Of a stretch of 64,000 nucleotides of DNA, positions 30,626 to 40,803 are shown piece by piece (within the stretch, counting starts at the first letter, position 1; each line of letters starts with the position of its first letter). The notes below the pieces were generated by a model that made no database searches, was not told the DNA's origin, and saw only the letters and a program-made list of their open reading frames with translations. Position numbers and translations under genes: made by a program. The stretch lies in contig JAJPEN010000026.1 in NCBI GenBank assembly GCA_021166835.1, positions 136,060-200,059 on the forward strand. Reading direction: 5' to 3'. Source of the DNA: Burkholderiaceae bacterium. GTDB taxonomy: Bacteria > Pseudomonadota > Gammaproteobacteria > Burkholderiales > Burkholderiaceae.

Positions 30626-31570
30626 ATGGAATTCTTCCGCATCCATCGCGACATCCCGTTCATGCGCCACGCGCGCGTCCTGAACGCGATCTCGATCGTA
30701 ATGTTCCTGCTCGCGGTGTTCTTCCTCGCCACGCGCGGGCTGCACCTGTCGATCGAGTTCACCGGCGGAACGGTGATGGAGGTGCACTACGACGACAGCG
30801 CCGACCTGCCGAAGATCCGCTCCACGGTAGGCAGGCTCGGCTACGCCGACGCGGCCGTGCAGAACTTCGGCACCTCGCACGACGTGCTCATCCGCCTGCC
30901 CAGCGCCGAGGGCAGCGGCAAGAGCTACACCGAGCAGAGCAACGAGGTGATGGCCGCGCTGAAGGCCGACGACGCGAACGCGAAACTGCAGCGCGTGGAG
31001 TTCGTCGGCCCCCAGGTGGGCAAGGAGCTGTTCAGCGACGGCGCGATGGCGCTGCTGTTCGTCATCGTCGGCATCATCCTCTACCTGTCGATCCGCTTCG
31101 AGTGGAAGTTCGCGGTCGCCGCGATCATCGCGAACCTGCACGACGTGGTCATCATCCTGGGCTTCTTCGCCGCCTTCCAGTGGGAATTCTCGCTGTCGGT
31201 GCTGGCCGCGGTGCTCGCCGTGCTCGGCTACTCGGTGAACGAGTCGGTGATCATCTTCGACCGGATCCGCGAGTACTTCCGCAAGATCCGCAAGCTCGAC
31301 ACGCCGCACCTGATCGACAAGGCGATCACCAGCACGATCTCGCGCACGATCATCACGCACGGCTCCACGCAGGTCATGGTGCTGTCGATGCTGATCTTCG
31401 GCGGCCCCACCCTGCACTACTTCGCGGTGGCGCTCACCATCGGGATCCTGTTCGGCATCTACTCGTCGGTGTTCGTCGCGGCGGCCATCGCGATGTGGCT
31501 CGGCGTCAAGCGCGAAGACCTCGTCAAGCCGGTCAAGCGCAAGGACGACGGCCAGCCGGAACTGCCGTGA
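30626..31570 (+). CDS. secF: Protein translocase subunit SecF
   Basis: Partner of SecD. 314 residues with one N-terminal span, a small periplasmic domain beginning near IEFTGGTVMEV, and five C-terminal spans with VLGYSVNESVIIFDRIRE and SRTIITHGSTQVMVL. The open frame extends upstream within secD; ATG at 30626 follows GAAGGAT and gives the family N-terminus MEFFRIHRDIPFM. Confidence 0.97.
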   Translation: MEFFRIHRDIPFMRHARVLNAISIVMFLLAVFFLATRGLHLSIEFTGGTVMEVHYDDSADLPKIRSTVGRLGYADAAVQNFGTSHDVLIRLPSAEGSGKSYTEQSNEVMAALKADDANAKLQRVEFVGPQVGKELFSDGAMALLFVIVGIILYLSIRFEWKFAVAAIIANLHDVVIILGFFAAFQWEFSLSVLAAVLAVLGYSVNESVIIFDRIREYFRKIRKLDTPHLIDKAITSTISRTIITHGSTQVMVLSMLIFGGPTLHYFAVALTIGILFGIYSSVFVAAAIAMWLGVKREDLVKPVKRKDDGQPELP

Positions 31571-31615
31571 GCCTGCCTCGGTTCAGCTCCCCGCTTGCAC
31601 GGAAGGGGTAGTCCG

Positions 31616-32332
31616 GTGAGCGCGCTGCCCGGCTTCGACCCGCGCGCCGCGGCCGGCGCGCCTTCGCAGCCGCTGCGAGTCCGCGTCTGGGATCTGCCCA
31701 CGCGCCTCTTTCACTGGGCGCTCGCCGCGTGCATCGTCGCCTCGGTCGTGTCGGCGAAGATCGGCGGCAACGCTTTCGCCTGGCACTTCCGCTTCGGCTA
31801 CGCGATCCTCGCGCTCGTGCTGTTTCGCCTGATGTGGGGCTTCGTCGGCCCGCGCTATGCGCGCTTCGCCAGCTTTCCGCCGAATCCGGCGGCCGCGTGG
31901 CGCCGGCTGCGCGCCGGGAGCGCGCCCGCCGAAGACGTCGGCCACGGACCGCTGGGCGCGCTGTCGATCTACGCGATGCTGGCGTCGGTCGCGCTGCAGG
32001 CCGGCACCGGACTGTTCGCCAGCGACGACATCCTGTGGGACGGGCCGCTGAAGGACAGCGTCTCGAACGCGACGAGCGAGATGCTCACCGCGGTGCACCT
32101 GGTCAACCGCTACGTGCTGATCGCACTGATCGTGCTGCACTTGGCGGCGATCGCCTGGTACGCTCGCGTTCGCCGCCGGCCGCTGGTGCGCGCGATGATC
32201 GACGGCGACCTCGCGCTCGCTGCCCCGCAGGCGAGCCCGCCGGCTCCGGCACCCGACGGCGCCCGCGTGCGAGCCGGCGCGCTGGTGCTGCTGGCCGCGA
32301 GCGCAGCCGTCGTCTGGGCGCTGGTCAGCTAG
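31616..32332 (+). CDS. Cytochrome b561 family protein (Ni-hydrogenase cytb type)
   Basis: Inner-membrane diheme b-type cytochrome of about 238 residues, with four spans and histidines at LFHWALA, AWHFRFGY, HLVNRY and LHLAAIAWY suited to bind two hemes. A fifth C-terminal span (AGALVLLAASAAVVWAL) follows a Pro/Ala linker. GTG at 31616 is preceded by GGAAGGGG. It is convergent with a cytochrome c' gene; b561 and cytochrome c' genes are commonly neighbours, with the b561 thought to reduce c'. Confidence 0.87.
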   Translation: MSALPGFDPRAAAGAPSQPLRVRVWDLPTRLFHWALAACIVASVVSAKIGGNAFAWHFRFGYAILALVLFRLMWGFVGPRYARFASFPPNPAAAWRRLRAGSAPAEDVGHGPLGALSIYAMLASVALQAGTGLFASDDILWDGPLKDSVSNATSEMLTAVHLVNRYVLIALIVLHLAAIAWYARVRRRPLVRAMIDGDLALAAPQASPPAPAPDGARVRAGALVLLAASAAVVWALVS

Positions 32333-32337
32333 CAGTG

Positions 32338-32358
32338 CGGGCGGCCGAGGGCCGCCCG
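32338..32358. terminator. Bidirectional hairpin between cytochrome b561 and cytochrome c' genes
   Basis: CGGGCGGCC (32338-32346) and GGCCGCCCG (32350-32358) form a perfect 9-bp stem with a GAG loop between two convergent stop codons. The plus-strand side is followed by a modestly pyrimidine-rich stretch but no run of T. Confidence 0.55.
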
Positions 32359-32375
32359 ACTCCTTCCTGGACTTC

Positions 32376-32849
32376 CTAGATCTTCCTGCGGTACTTGTCG
32401 TGGCAGGCCTTGCACGCCTGCCCGGTGGCGCCGACCTGCGTGCGCAGCGTCTCGAGGCTGCCGACGGCCGCCGGCAGCTTCGCGGTTTCGGCATTCAGCC
32501 CTTCGATGAGCCGCTTGACGTCGTCCATGTTGCGGAACAGCTCGGGCCTGGCGTGCGAGTCGAGCGATTCGGTGGCGGGGGCGAATCCCTCCCACGGCAG
32601 CCGCGCCATCGTCTCGATGACCTGCGCCGAATGCCTGGCCGCTTCGGCGTCGAACGGGGCCTTGCCCTGCGCCATTGCGCCGAGCCGGCCCATGTGCGAG
32701 CCCATGACGACGAAGGCCGACTGGCGATACTTGACGGCGTCCTCGGGCTTGGCGAACTGCGCCTTGGCCGGCGAGGCAAAAGCGAAAGCGGCGAACGAAG
32801 CGGCGAACAAAGCGGCCGTCGGCGAAAGAACGGTCCTTCTTGCGATCAT
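32376..32849 (-). CDS. Cytochrome c'
   Basis: Periplasmic four-helix heme protein. 157 residues: a signal peptide (about 1-30, ending SPAKA) followed by QFAKPEDAVKYRQSAFVVMG, and the class II heme site CKACH near the C-terminus, followed by DKYRRK as in cytochromes c'. In denitrifiers and methylotrophs these proteins bind NO and can protect against it. It may be functionally paired with the convergent b561 gene. Confidence 0.93.
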   Translation of the reverse strand: MIARRTVLSPTAALFAASFAAFAFASPAKAQFAKPEDAVKYRQSAFVVMGSHMGRLGAMAQGKAPFDAEAARHSAQVIETMARLPWEGFAPATESLDSHARPELFRNMDDVKRLIEGLNAETAKLPAAVGSLETLRTQVGATGQACKACHDKYRRKI

Positions 32850-32895
32850 CGGGAGGATTCTCCAGGGGAAAGACGGGACGAACCGGATGCGCTAG

Positions 32896-34356
<1,461 letters not shown>

Positions 34357-34384
34357 CTAGCATCGTCGCGCCTCTCGGGCGCTT

Positions 34385-34393
34385 TGCTATACT
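34385..34393 (+). promoter_or_regulatory. Extended -10 promoter for the GST gene
   Basis: TGCTATACT at 34385-34393 is a TGn-extended -10 element. The expected start point near 34400 leaves about an 18-base leader before ATG 34418. The -35 is not clear. Confidence 0.55.
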
Positions 34394-34417
34394 GGCCCGC
34401 CGTACCGCGGCGGTGCA

Positions 34418-35026
34418 ATGAAGCTCATCGGTTCGAATTCGAGTCCGTACGTCCGCAAGGTGCGCGTCGTGCTGGCCGAAAAGAAGATCGAATATCAGTA
34501 CGAACTGGAAGACCCCTGGTCGGCCGACTCCACGCTTCAGAGCATCAACCCGCTCGGCAAGGTTCCGACGCTGATCATGGACGACGGCGCCGCGCTGTTC
34601 GACTCGCGCGTCATCGCCGAATACCTCGACAACCTCACGCCGGTGCACAAGCTCGTACCGGCCAACGGCCGTTCGCGCGTCGAGGTCAAGATCTGGGAAG
34701 TGCTCGGCGACGGCCTGCTCGACGCCGCGGTGCTCGTGCGCCTCGAGCAGACGCAACGCACCGACAGCCAGCGCAGCCCGGCGTGGATCGCGCGGCAGAT
34801 GTCCAAGATCGAGGCGTCGCTGCAGGCGATGTCCAACGCGCTCGCCGACAAGGCCTGGTGCGTGGACGGCAAATACTCGCTCGCCGACATCTCGCTCGGC
34901 TGCGCGCTCGGCTATCTGGATTTCCGCTTTCCCGCCCTGGGCTGGCGCGCGCAGTTCTCCAACCTCGCGCGGCACGCCGACAAGCTGTTCGCGCGGCCGA
35001 GCTTCGCGGAGACGGGGCCGTCGTAG
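34418..35026 (+). CDS. Glutathione S-transferase family protein (YibF-like)
   Basis: Cytosolic thiol-transferase-fold protein of 202 residues. The N-terminal thioredoxin-like domain has SNSSPYVRKVRVVLAEKK and the cis-Pro segment GKVPTLIMDDG, then LFDSRVIAEYLD for the glutathione gamma-glutamyl contact. The C-terminal helical domain includes the N-capping box YSLADISLGCALGYLDFR. A detoxification or redox role is likely, but the substrate is unknown. Confidence 0.9.
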   Translation: MKLIGSNSSPYVRKVRVVLAEKKIEYQYELEDPWSADSTLQSINPLGKVPTLIMDDGAALFDSRVIAEYLDNLTPVHKLVPANGRSRVEVKIWEVLGDGLLDAAVLVRLEQTQRTDSQRSPAWIARQMSKIEASLQAMSNALADKAWCVDGKYSLADISLGCALGYLDFRFPALGWRAQFSNLARHADKLFARPSFAETGPS

Positions 35027-35052
35027 GACGAGAAGGGAGAAGGGTCAACGCT

Positions 35053-36204
35053 TCACCCTTCACTGCCTTCGATCACCCCGCCCCCCAGACACACCTCCTC
35101 GCGATACAGCACCGCGCTCTGCCCGGGCGTGACGGCCCATTGGGGCTCGGCGAAGCGAAGCTCGAAGCAGGAATCCGGCAGCACCGAGAGCGTGCACCGC
35201 GCATCCGCTTGCCGATAGCGCGTTTTCGCCGCCAGCAGGCCGCCGTCGGCGGGCGGTGTGCCGGGGCCGGCGGGCAGCGCACTCGCCTCCACCGGCGGCT
35301 CGCCGGCGATCCAGTGCGCGTCGATCGCGCGCAGACTTGTCGCGCGCAACATCGGGTGGTCGTGCCCCTGCACGACGACGAGTTCGTTGCGCGCGAGATC
35401 CTTGCGCGCGACGAACCACGGCTCGCCGCTGCCGCCGCGCATTCCGCCGATGCGCAGGCCCTTGCGCTGGCCGATCGTGTGGAAGGCCAGTCCCTCATGC
35501 TCGCCGATCGCGCGGCCGTCGTCGGTGACGATCGCGCCGGGGCGGGTCGGCAGGTAGCGGCCGAGGAACTCGCGAAACGGCCGCTCGCCGATGAAGCAGA
35601 TGCCGGTGGAGTCCTTGCGCTGCGCGTTCGGCAGGTCGATCGAGCGCGCGATCTCGCGCACCTCGCGCTTGTGCAAGCCGCCCAGCGGGAAGATCGTTCG
35701 CGCGAGCTGCGCCTGCGTCAGGCGGTGCAGGAAGTAGCTCTGGTCCTTTCCGGGGTCGACGCCGCGCAGCAGCTCGAAGCCGGCATCGGCGGCGCGCACG
35801 CGCGCGTAGTGACCGGTGGCGATGCGCCCGGCGCCGAGCGCCATCGCGTGATCGAGGAAGGCCTTGAACTTGATCTCGGCGTTGCACAGCACGTCCGGAT
35901 TCGGCGTGCGGCCGGCCGAATACTCGCGCAGGAATTCGGCGAACACCCGCTCGCGGTACTCGGCCGCGAAGTTCACCGCCTCGATCTCGATGCCGAGCAC
36001 GTCGGCCGCGCTCGCCGCGGCGATCCAGTCCTCGCGGGTCGAGCAGTATTCATCGTCGTCGTCGTCCTCCCAGTTCTTCATGAACAGGCCGACGACCTCG
36101 TAGCCCTGCTGCCTCAGCAGCCACGCTGCGACCGACGAATCGACGCCGCCGGAGATCCCGACGACGACGCGCTCGCCGGATCGATCGGTCGCAGGCATGG
36201 ACAT
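35053..36204 (-). CDS. mnmA: tRNA-specific 2-thiouridylase MnmA
   Basis: ATP-dependent thiolation of U34 in Lys, Glu and Gln tRNAs. 383 residues: the PP-loop is GISGGVDSS (residues 16-24), with catalytic cysteines Cys107 ([10 protein letters not shown]) and Cys203 (STGICFIGE), plus [10 protein letters not shown]. On the minus strand TGCTATCAT at 36222-36214 looks like an extended -10, predicting a transcript start only about 3 bases before the ATG at 36204. The second in-frame ATG (36198) could then also serve. It is divergent from pntAA. Confidence 0.96.
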   Translation of the reverse strand: MSMPATDRSGERVVVGISGGVDSSVAAWLLRQQGYEVVGLFMKNWEDDDDDEYCSTREDWIAAASAADVLGIEIEAVNFAAEYRERVFAEFLREYSAGRTPNPDVLCNAEIKFKAFLDHAMALGAGRIATGHYARVRAADAGFELLRGVDPGKDQSYFLHRLTQAQLARTIFPLGGLHKREVREIARSIDLPNAQRKDSTGICFIGERPFREFLGRYLPTRPGAIVTDDGRAIGEHEGLAFHTIGQRKGLRIGGMRGGSGEPWFVARKDLARNELVVVQGHDHPMLRATSLRAIDAHWIAGEPPVEASALPAGPGTPPADGGLLAAKTRYRQADARCTLSVLPDSCFELRFAEPQWAVTPGQSAVLYREEVCLGGGVIEGSEG

Positions 36205-36314
36205 AAGCGTTTCATGATAGCAACCGCGCCACGCAGCCCGCCTTCGGCCGCCCCGGGCACCTTACAATACGCGGCGATCCCGGATCCCCCCGTCCGGACT
36301 CCCGAGGAATTCGA

Positions 36315-37430
36315 ATGCGAATTGGCGTTCCCGCGGAAACCCGCGCCGGCGAAGCACGCGTGGCCGCTACGGCGGAAACCGTGAAGAAGCTGGCCGCCGG
36401 CGGCCATCAGCTGCTCGTCGAGCACGATGCGGGCCTCGCCGCGAGCCAGACCGACGAGGCCTACACCGCTGCCGGCGCCACCATCGTGAATGCCGCCGAG
36501 GCGCTGGGCGCCGAGATGGTGTTGAAGGTGCGTGCGCCGTCACCCGACGAATTGCGCGCGATGCGCGCGGGCAGCACGCTCGTCGGCATGCTCGATCCCT
36601 TCGACAGGGAGGGGCTGCAGCGGCTGTGCGACGCCGGACTCACCGCCTTCGCGCTCGAGGCTGCGCCGCGCACCACGCGTGCGCAGAGCATGGACGTGCT
36701 GTCCTCGCAGGCGAACATCGCCGGCTACAAGGCGGTGATGCTCGCGGCCAACGCCTACCAGCGCTTCTTCCCGATGCTGATGACGGCCGCCGGCACGGTG
36801 AAGGCCGCGCGCGTCGTCGTGCTCGGCGCCGGCGTCGCCGGCCTGCAGGCGATCGCCACCGCCAAGCGGCTGGGCGCGGTCATCGAGGCCTCCGACGTGC
36901 GCCCGGCGGTGAAGGAGCAGATCGAATCGCTCGGCGCGAAGTTCATCGACGTGCCCTACGAAACCGATGAGGAGCGCGAGATCGCGCAGGGCGTCGGCGG
37001 CTACGCGCGCCCGATGCCCGAGAGCTGGATGAGGCGCCAGTCCGCGCTGGTTGCCAAGCGCATCGAGCAGGCCGACGTCGTCATCACCACCGCGCTCATT
37101 CCGGGGCGCAAGGCGCCGGTGCTCGTCACCGAGGAAATGGTGCGCTCGATGAAGGCGGGCTCGGTCGTCGTCGACCTCGCCGTCGAGCAGGGCGGCAACT
37201 GCCCGCTGAGCGAAGCCGGACGCACCGTCGTCAAGCACGGCGTCACGATCGTCGGCGAGACGAACCTGCCGGCGAAGGTCGCTGCCGACGCGTCGGCGCT
37301 GTACGCGCGCAACGTATTCGACTTCCTGAAGCTCGTCGTCACGAAGGAAGGCACGCTGAACATCGATCTCGAAGACGACATCGTGAAGGCCTGCCTGATG
37401 TGCCGTGACGGCCGGCTGCTGCGCAGCTGA
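36315..37430 (+). CDS. pntAA: NAD(P) transhydrogenase subunit alpha part 1 (PntAA)
   Basis: NAD(H)-binding domain I of the proton-pumping transhydrogenase, here a separate 371-residue protein. Motifs are IGVPAETRAGEARVAATAE at the N-terminus, RTTRAQSMDVLSSQANIAGY, and the Rossmann glycines VVVLGAGVAGLQAIATAK with Asp in EASDVRP. GAGGAATTCG precedes the ATG. A TACAAT -10 candidate lies at 36263-36268. First gene of pntAA-pntAB-pntB. Confidence 0.95.
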   Translation: MRIGVPAETRAGEARVAATAETVKKLAAGGHQLLVEHDAGLAASQTDEAYTAAGATIVNAAEALGAEMVLKVRAPSPDELRAMRAGSTLVGMLDPFDREGLQRLCDAGLTAFALEAAPRTTRAQSMDVLSSQANIAGYKAVMLAANAYQRFFPMLMTAAGTVKAARVVVLGAGVAGLQAIATAKRLGAVIEASDVRPAVKEQIESLGAKFIDVPYETDEEREIAQGVGGYARPMPESWMRRQSALVAKRIEQADVVITTALIPGRKAPVLVTEEMVRSMKAGSVVVDLAVEQGGNCPLSEAGRTVVKHGVTIVGETNLPAKVAADASALYARNVFDFLKLVVTKEGTLNIDLEDDIVKACLMCRDGRLLRS

Positions 37431-37459
37431 CCGACGATCCACCCCAACGACTGCCACCC

Positions 37460-37777
37460 ATGGAAGCGATCTCGCCCACCGTCATCAATCTCACGATCTT
37501 CGTGCTCGCGGTCTACGTCGGCTACCACGTCGTCTGGAACGTCACGCCGGCGCTGCATACGCCGTTGATGGCGGTGACGAACGCGATCTCGGCGATCGTC
37601 ATCGTCGGCGCGATGCTCGCGGCGGCGCTCACCGACACGGCGCTCGGCAAGTTCATGGGCGTGGCGGCAGTCGCGCTCGCGTCGGTGAACGTGTTCGGCG
37701 GCTTCCTCGTCACGCGCCGGATGCTCGAGATGTTCCGCAAGAAGGAACCGAAGGCGCGCGCGGGAGCCGCCAAATGA
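37460..37777 (+). CDS. pntAB: NAD(P) transhydrogenase subunit alpha part 2 (PntAB)
   Basis: Short membrane subunit (105 residues, three spans) that forms part of the proton channel. It contains the characteristic VIWNVTPALHTPLMAVTNAIS-like segment (VWNVTPALHTPLMAVTNAIS). Its stop overlaps the pntB start (ATGA). Confidence 0.95.
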   Translation: MEAISPTVINLTIFVLAVYVGYHVVWNVTPALHTPLMAVTNAISAIVIVGAMLAAALTDTALGKFMGVAAVALASVNVFGGFLVTRRMLEMFRKKEPKARAGAAK

Positions 37778-39198
37778 GCCTGAACACGGTCGTCCTGCTG
37801 TATCTCGTCGCCTCGGTCTGCTTCATCCAGGCGCTCAAGGGGCTGTCGCACCCGACCACCTCGCGCCGCGGCAACACCTTCGGCATGGTCGGCATGGCGA
37901 TCGCCGTGCTCACCACGCTCGCGCTGCTCGCGCAACTGGGCGCAACCGGTCTGGGCTACTTCTGGATCGCGCTCGGCGTGGCTATCGGCGGCATCTTCGG
38001 CGCCGTGCTCGCGCAGCGCGTCGAGATGACGAAGATGCCCGAACTGGTCGCCTTCATGCACTCGATGATCGGCCTGGCCGCGGTGTTCATCGCGATCGCC
38101 GCGGTGGCCGAGCCGTGGGCCTTCAACATCGTGGCGCGCGGCGAGCCGATCCCGAGGGGCAACCGGCTCGAGCTGTTCATCGGCACCTTCGTCGGCGCGA
38201 TCACCTTCTCCGGATCGGTGATCGCCTTCGGCAAGCTGTCGGGCAAGTACAGGTTCCGCCTGTTCCAGGGCGCGCCGGTCGTCTTTCCCGGCCAGCACCT
38301 GCTGAACCTCGTGCTCGCGCTGGTGATGGTCGGCTTCGGCCTGTGGTTCTTCTTCACGCAGCAGTGGACGCCGTTCTGGCTGATGACGATCCTCGCCTTC
38401 GTGCTCGGCGTGCTGATCATCATCCCGATCGGCGGCGCCGACATGCCCGTCGTCGTGTCGATGCTCAACAGCTACTCCGGCTGGGCAGCGGCCGGCATCG
38501 GCTTCTCGCTGCAGAACAGCATGCTGATCATCGCGGGCTCGCTGGTCGGCTCCTCGGGCGCGATCCTGTCGTACATCATGTGCCGCGCGATGAACCGCTC
38601 GTTCTTCAACGTGATCCTCGGCGGCTTCGGCGGCGAGACGAACGCGGCCGGAGCGGCGGGCAGCACGGAGCAGCGCCCGGTGAAATCCGGCTCGCCCGAC
38701 GACGCGGCCTTCCTGATGAGCAATGCCGACAGCGTCATCATCGTTCCCGGCTACGGCCTGGCGGTGGCGCGCGCCCAGCATCCGCTGAAGGAACTCACCG
38801 ACAAGCTGATCGAGCGCGGCGTCAGCGTGAAATACGCGATCCATCCGGTGGCCGGCCGCATGCCCGGCCACATGAACGTGCTGCTCGCCGAAGCCGAGGT
38901 GCCCTACGACCAGGTCTTCGAGATGGAGGACATCAACCCCGAGTTCGGCGACACCGACGTCGTGCTCGTGCTCGGCGCCAACGACGTCGTCAACCCGGCG
39001 GCGAAGGATCCGAAGTCGCCGATCGCCGGCATGCCGATCCTCGAGGCGTACAAGGCAAGGCAGGTCATCGTCAACAAGCGCTCCATGGCCTCGGGCTACG
39101 CCGGGCTCGACAACGAGCTGTTCTACATGGACAAGACGATGATGGTGTTCGGCGACGCGAAGAAGGTCGTCGAAGAGATGTCCAAGGCGATCGAGTAG
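37774..39198 (+). CDS. pntB: NAD(P) transhydrogenase subunit beta (PntB)
   Basis: 474 residues: about nine membrane spans (domain II), then the cytosolic NADP(H)-binding domain III from about residue 300, with VIIVPGYGLAVARAQHPLKE, HPVAGRMPGHMNVLLAEA, VLGANDVVNPAAK and KRSMASGYAGLDNELFY. It makes NADPH from NADH using the proton gradient. The upstream frame runs through pntAB; ATG at 37774 with the 4-nt overlap is clear. Confidence 0.97.
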   Translation: MSLNTVVLLYLVASVCFIQALKGLSHPTTSRRGNTFGMVGMAIAVLTTLALLAQLGATGLGYFWIALGVAIGGIFGAVLAQRVEMTKMPELVAFMHSMIGLAAVFIAIAAVAEPWAFNIVARGEPIPRGNRLELFIGTFVGAITFSGSVIAFGKLSGKYRFRLFQGAPVVFPGQHLLNLVLALVMVGFGLWFFFTQQWTPFWLMTILAFVLGVLIIIPIGGADMPVVVSMLNSYSGWAAAGIGFSLQNSMLIIAGSLVGSSGAILSYIMCRAMNRSFFNVILGGFGGETNAAGAAGSTEQRPVKSGSPDDAAFLMSNADSVIIVPGYGLAVARAQHPLKELTDKLIERGVSVKYAIHPVAGRMPGHMNVLLAEAEVPYDQVFEMEDINPEFGDTDVVLVLGANDVVNPAAKDPKSPIAGMPILEAYKARQVIVNKRSMASGYAGLDNELFYMDKTMMVFGDAKKVVEEMSKAIE

Positions 39199-39233
39199 CG
39201 CAGCCGGAGCCGGCAAGAGGAGCAGAAAGCGCG

Positions 39234-39608
39234 ATGGCAGACCCCGCCCGCCGCGACATGGTCGTCGACACGATCGACCCGCGCGATCCGCGCGAAGCCT
39301 CGCTGCGCGGCTACGCGATGTTCGGCTACGCGATGCATCTGCTCGGGCTGTTCACCATCGTCGGCTTCGTCGTCGGGCTGATCCTCGCGTACATCAAGCG
39401 CGACGACGCGCGCGGCACGATCTACGAGTCGCACTTCCGCTGGCAGACGCGCTCGTTCTGGTGGTTCGTGCTGTGGTTCGCGCTGCTGCTCGTGCCCACG
39501 CTGCTCACCATCGGCTTCGTGCCGTTCTTCGTCGTGGCGCAGGTGTGGTTCGCGTACCGGATGATCAAGGGGTGGCTGCGGGTGGCGGACCGGCGTCCGG
39601 TGTCCTGA
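39234..39608 (+). CDS. Small integral membrane protein, DUF4870/Tic20-like
   Basis: 124 residues with three predicted spans (LLGLFTIVGFVVGLILAYI, SFWWFVLWFALLLVPTLLTI, VPFFVVAQVWFAYRMI). The motif YIKRDDARGTIYESHFRWQTRSFWW is split by charged residues as in uncharacterised DUF4870-like proteins. ATG at 39234 follows GAGGAG about 11 bases upstream. It lies 35 bases after pntB and may be co-transcribed. Function unknown. Confidence 0.75.
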   Translation: MADPARRDMVVDTIDPRDPREASLRGYAMFGYAMHLLGLFTIVGFVVGLILAYIKRDDARGTIYESHFRWQTRSFWWFVLWFALLLVPTLLTIGFVPFFVVAQVWFAYRMIKGWLRVADRRPVS

Positions 39609-39616
39609 GGGAATTC

Positions 39617-40333
39617 ATGCATCTACCGCCTGAACGACCCGGGCGTCGACGCCTGCTCGTCGGCGCCGCAGCCGCCGTGCTGCTGCCCGGCTGCGCAACG
39701 CAGCGCTTCGAGCCGCCGCCCGCGGGCAACCTGTCGGCCGTTGCCCCGCGCGTCGGACAACAGTGGCGCTATGCCGAGATCGACCTGTATCGCGGAACGC
39801 GGCGCTCGGAGCTGACCGCACGCTGCGTCGAGTCCGGCGCACAGGGCATCCGCATCGCGCTCGCCGAGTCGGACGGCAAGCCGCGCGACGACGAGATCTG
39901 GGCCGACGCCTCGCGCATCGTCCAGGAACCGTCGTACGACATCACGCAGCATTTCGAGCAGCCCGTGCCGATGCTGCCGATTCCGCTGGCCGCCGGCGTG
40001 TCTTCCCGCACGTCCACCTACTACCGCACGCAGGCCAGCCCCGACTTCCCGCTGTGGTGGGGCGACTGGCTCGTCGCGCCTGGCTGGCAGCGCCTGCGCG
40101 TGCCGGCCGGCGAATTCCTCGCGCTGCGCGTCGACCGGACGATCCGCTTTCGTCACTCGGACATCTGGCGCGACGACTGCCGCCGCTGGGACACCGCCTG
40201 GTACGTGCCCGAGCTGCGGCGCTGGGCGATGCGCGAATGGACCGGGCAGTGGCTGATGCCGGACGGGCCCCAGCGCACCGTGGTGTACGAGGATCGGGTG
40301 CGCTGGGAATTGCTCGACTGGCGGACGGGCTGA
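39617..40333 (+). CDS. Predicted lipoprotein of unknown function
   Basis: 238 residues. A twin-Arg-like basic N-terminus (RPGRRRLL) precedes a hydrophobic stretch and lipobox LLPGC (Cys near residue 26), so it is probably a membrane-anchored envelope protein. The mature part is rich in Trp and aromatic residues (QQWRYAEIDLYRG, LWWGDWLVAPGWQRLRVPAGE). No family is recognised with confidence. It lies 8 bases after the small membrane protein gene. Confidence 0.7.
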   Translation: MHLPPERPGRRRLLVGAAAAVLLPGCATQRFEPPPAGNLSAVAPRVGQQWRYAEIDLYRGTRRSELTARCVESGAQGIRIALAESDGKPRDDEIWADASRIVQEPSYDITQHFEQPVPMLPIPLAAGVSSRTSTYYRTQASPDFPLWWGDWLVAPGWQRLRVPAGEFLALRVDRTIRFRHSDIWRDDCRRWDTAWYVPELRRWAMREWTGQWLMPDGPQRTVVYEDRVRWELLDWRTG

Positions 40334-40337
40334 CCGA

Positions 40338-40775
40338 TTACCAGCAGACGCCCAGCGCTGCGGCGCCGCTCCTTCCGCGCACACCGAGCTGATCGAGCGT
40401 GAGGTTGCCGCAGTCGGGGTCGGTGTGTCCGTTGGCGGGCGTGGCGGTGAGCGTGAAGGTCGCTCCGCCGCCTGCGATCGCGATCGTGTAGGCGGCCCTC
40501 CCCGCGTTCTCTCCCGAGAACGTGCGTGCGCCGGCTGTCGCCAGCGCCACGGGGTATGCGTTGTGCGTCGTGAAGTAGCGTTCGAGCGACTGTGCCGCGT
40601 CCAGCAGCGCCGCCTTGCCCTCGGCGCGCCTGGAGCGCACGACGAAATCGCGATAGCTCGGATAGGCAATGCTGGCCAGGATCGCGACGACGACCACGGC
40701 GATCATCAGCTCGAGCAGGGTGAAGCCGCGCGAGCGGCGCTGCCGACCCGTTCCCATCCCGTTTCTCCCCTTCAT
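40338..40775 (-). CDS. pilE: Type IV pilin-like protein PilE
   Basis: Pilin or minor pilin of 145 residues. The prepilin leader ends at RRSRG, followed by the N-methylated FTLLELMIAVVVVAILASIA helix with Glu5. The C-terminal D-region has two cysteines (DCGNLTLDQLG and the final CW), as in betaproteobacterial PilE. ATG at 40775 and the ATG 18 bases downstream both have purine-rich ribosome sites. It is the last gene of the fimT-pilV-pilW-pilX-pilY1-pilE operon. Confidence 0.92.
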   Translation of the reverse strand: MKGRNGMGTGRQRRSRGFTLLELMIAVVVVAILASIAYPSYRDFVVRSRRAEGKAALLDAAQSLERYFTTHNAYPVALATAGARTFSGENAGRAAYTIAIAGGGATFTLTATPANGHTDPDCGNLTLDQLGVRGRSGAAALGVCW

Positions 40776-40803
40776 CGCCGCTCTCCGCGTCCGCCGCCGA
40801 TTC

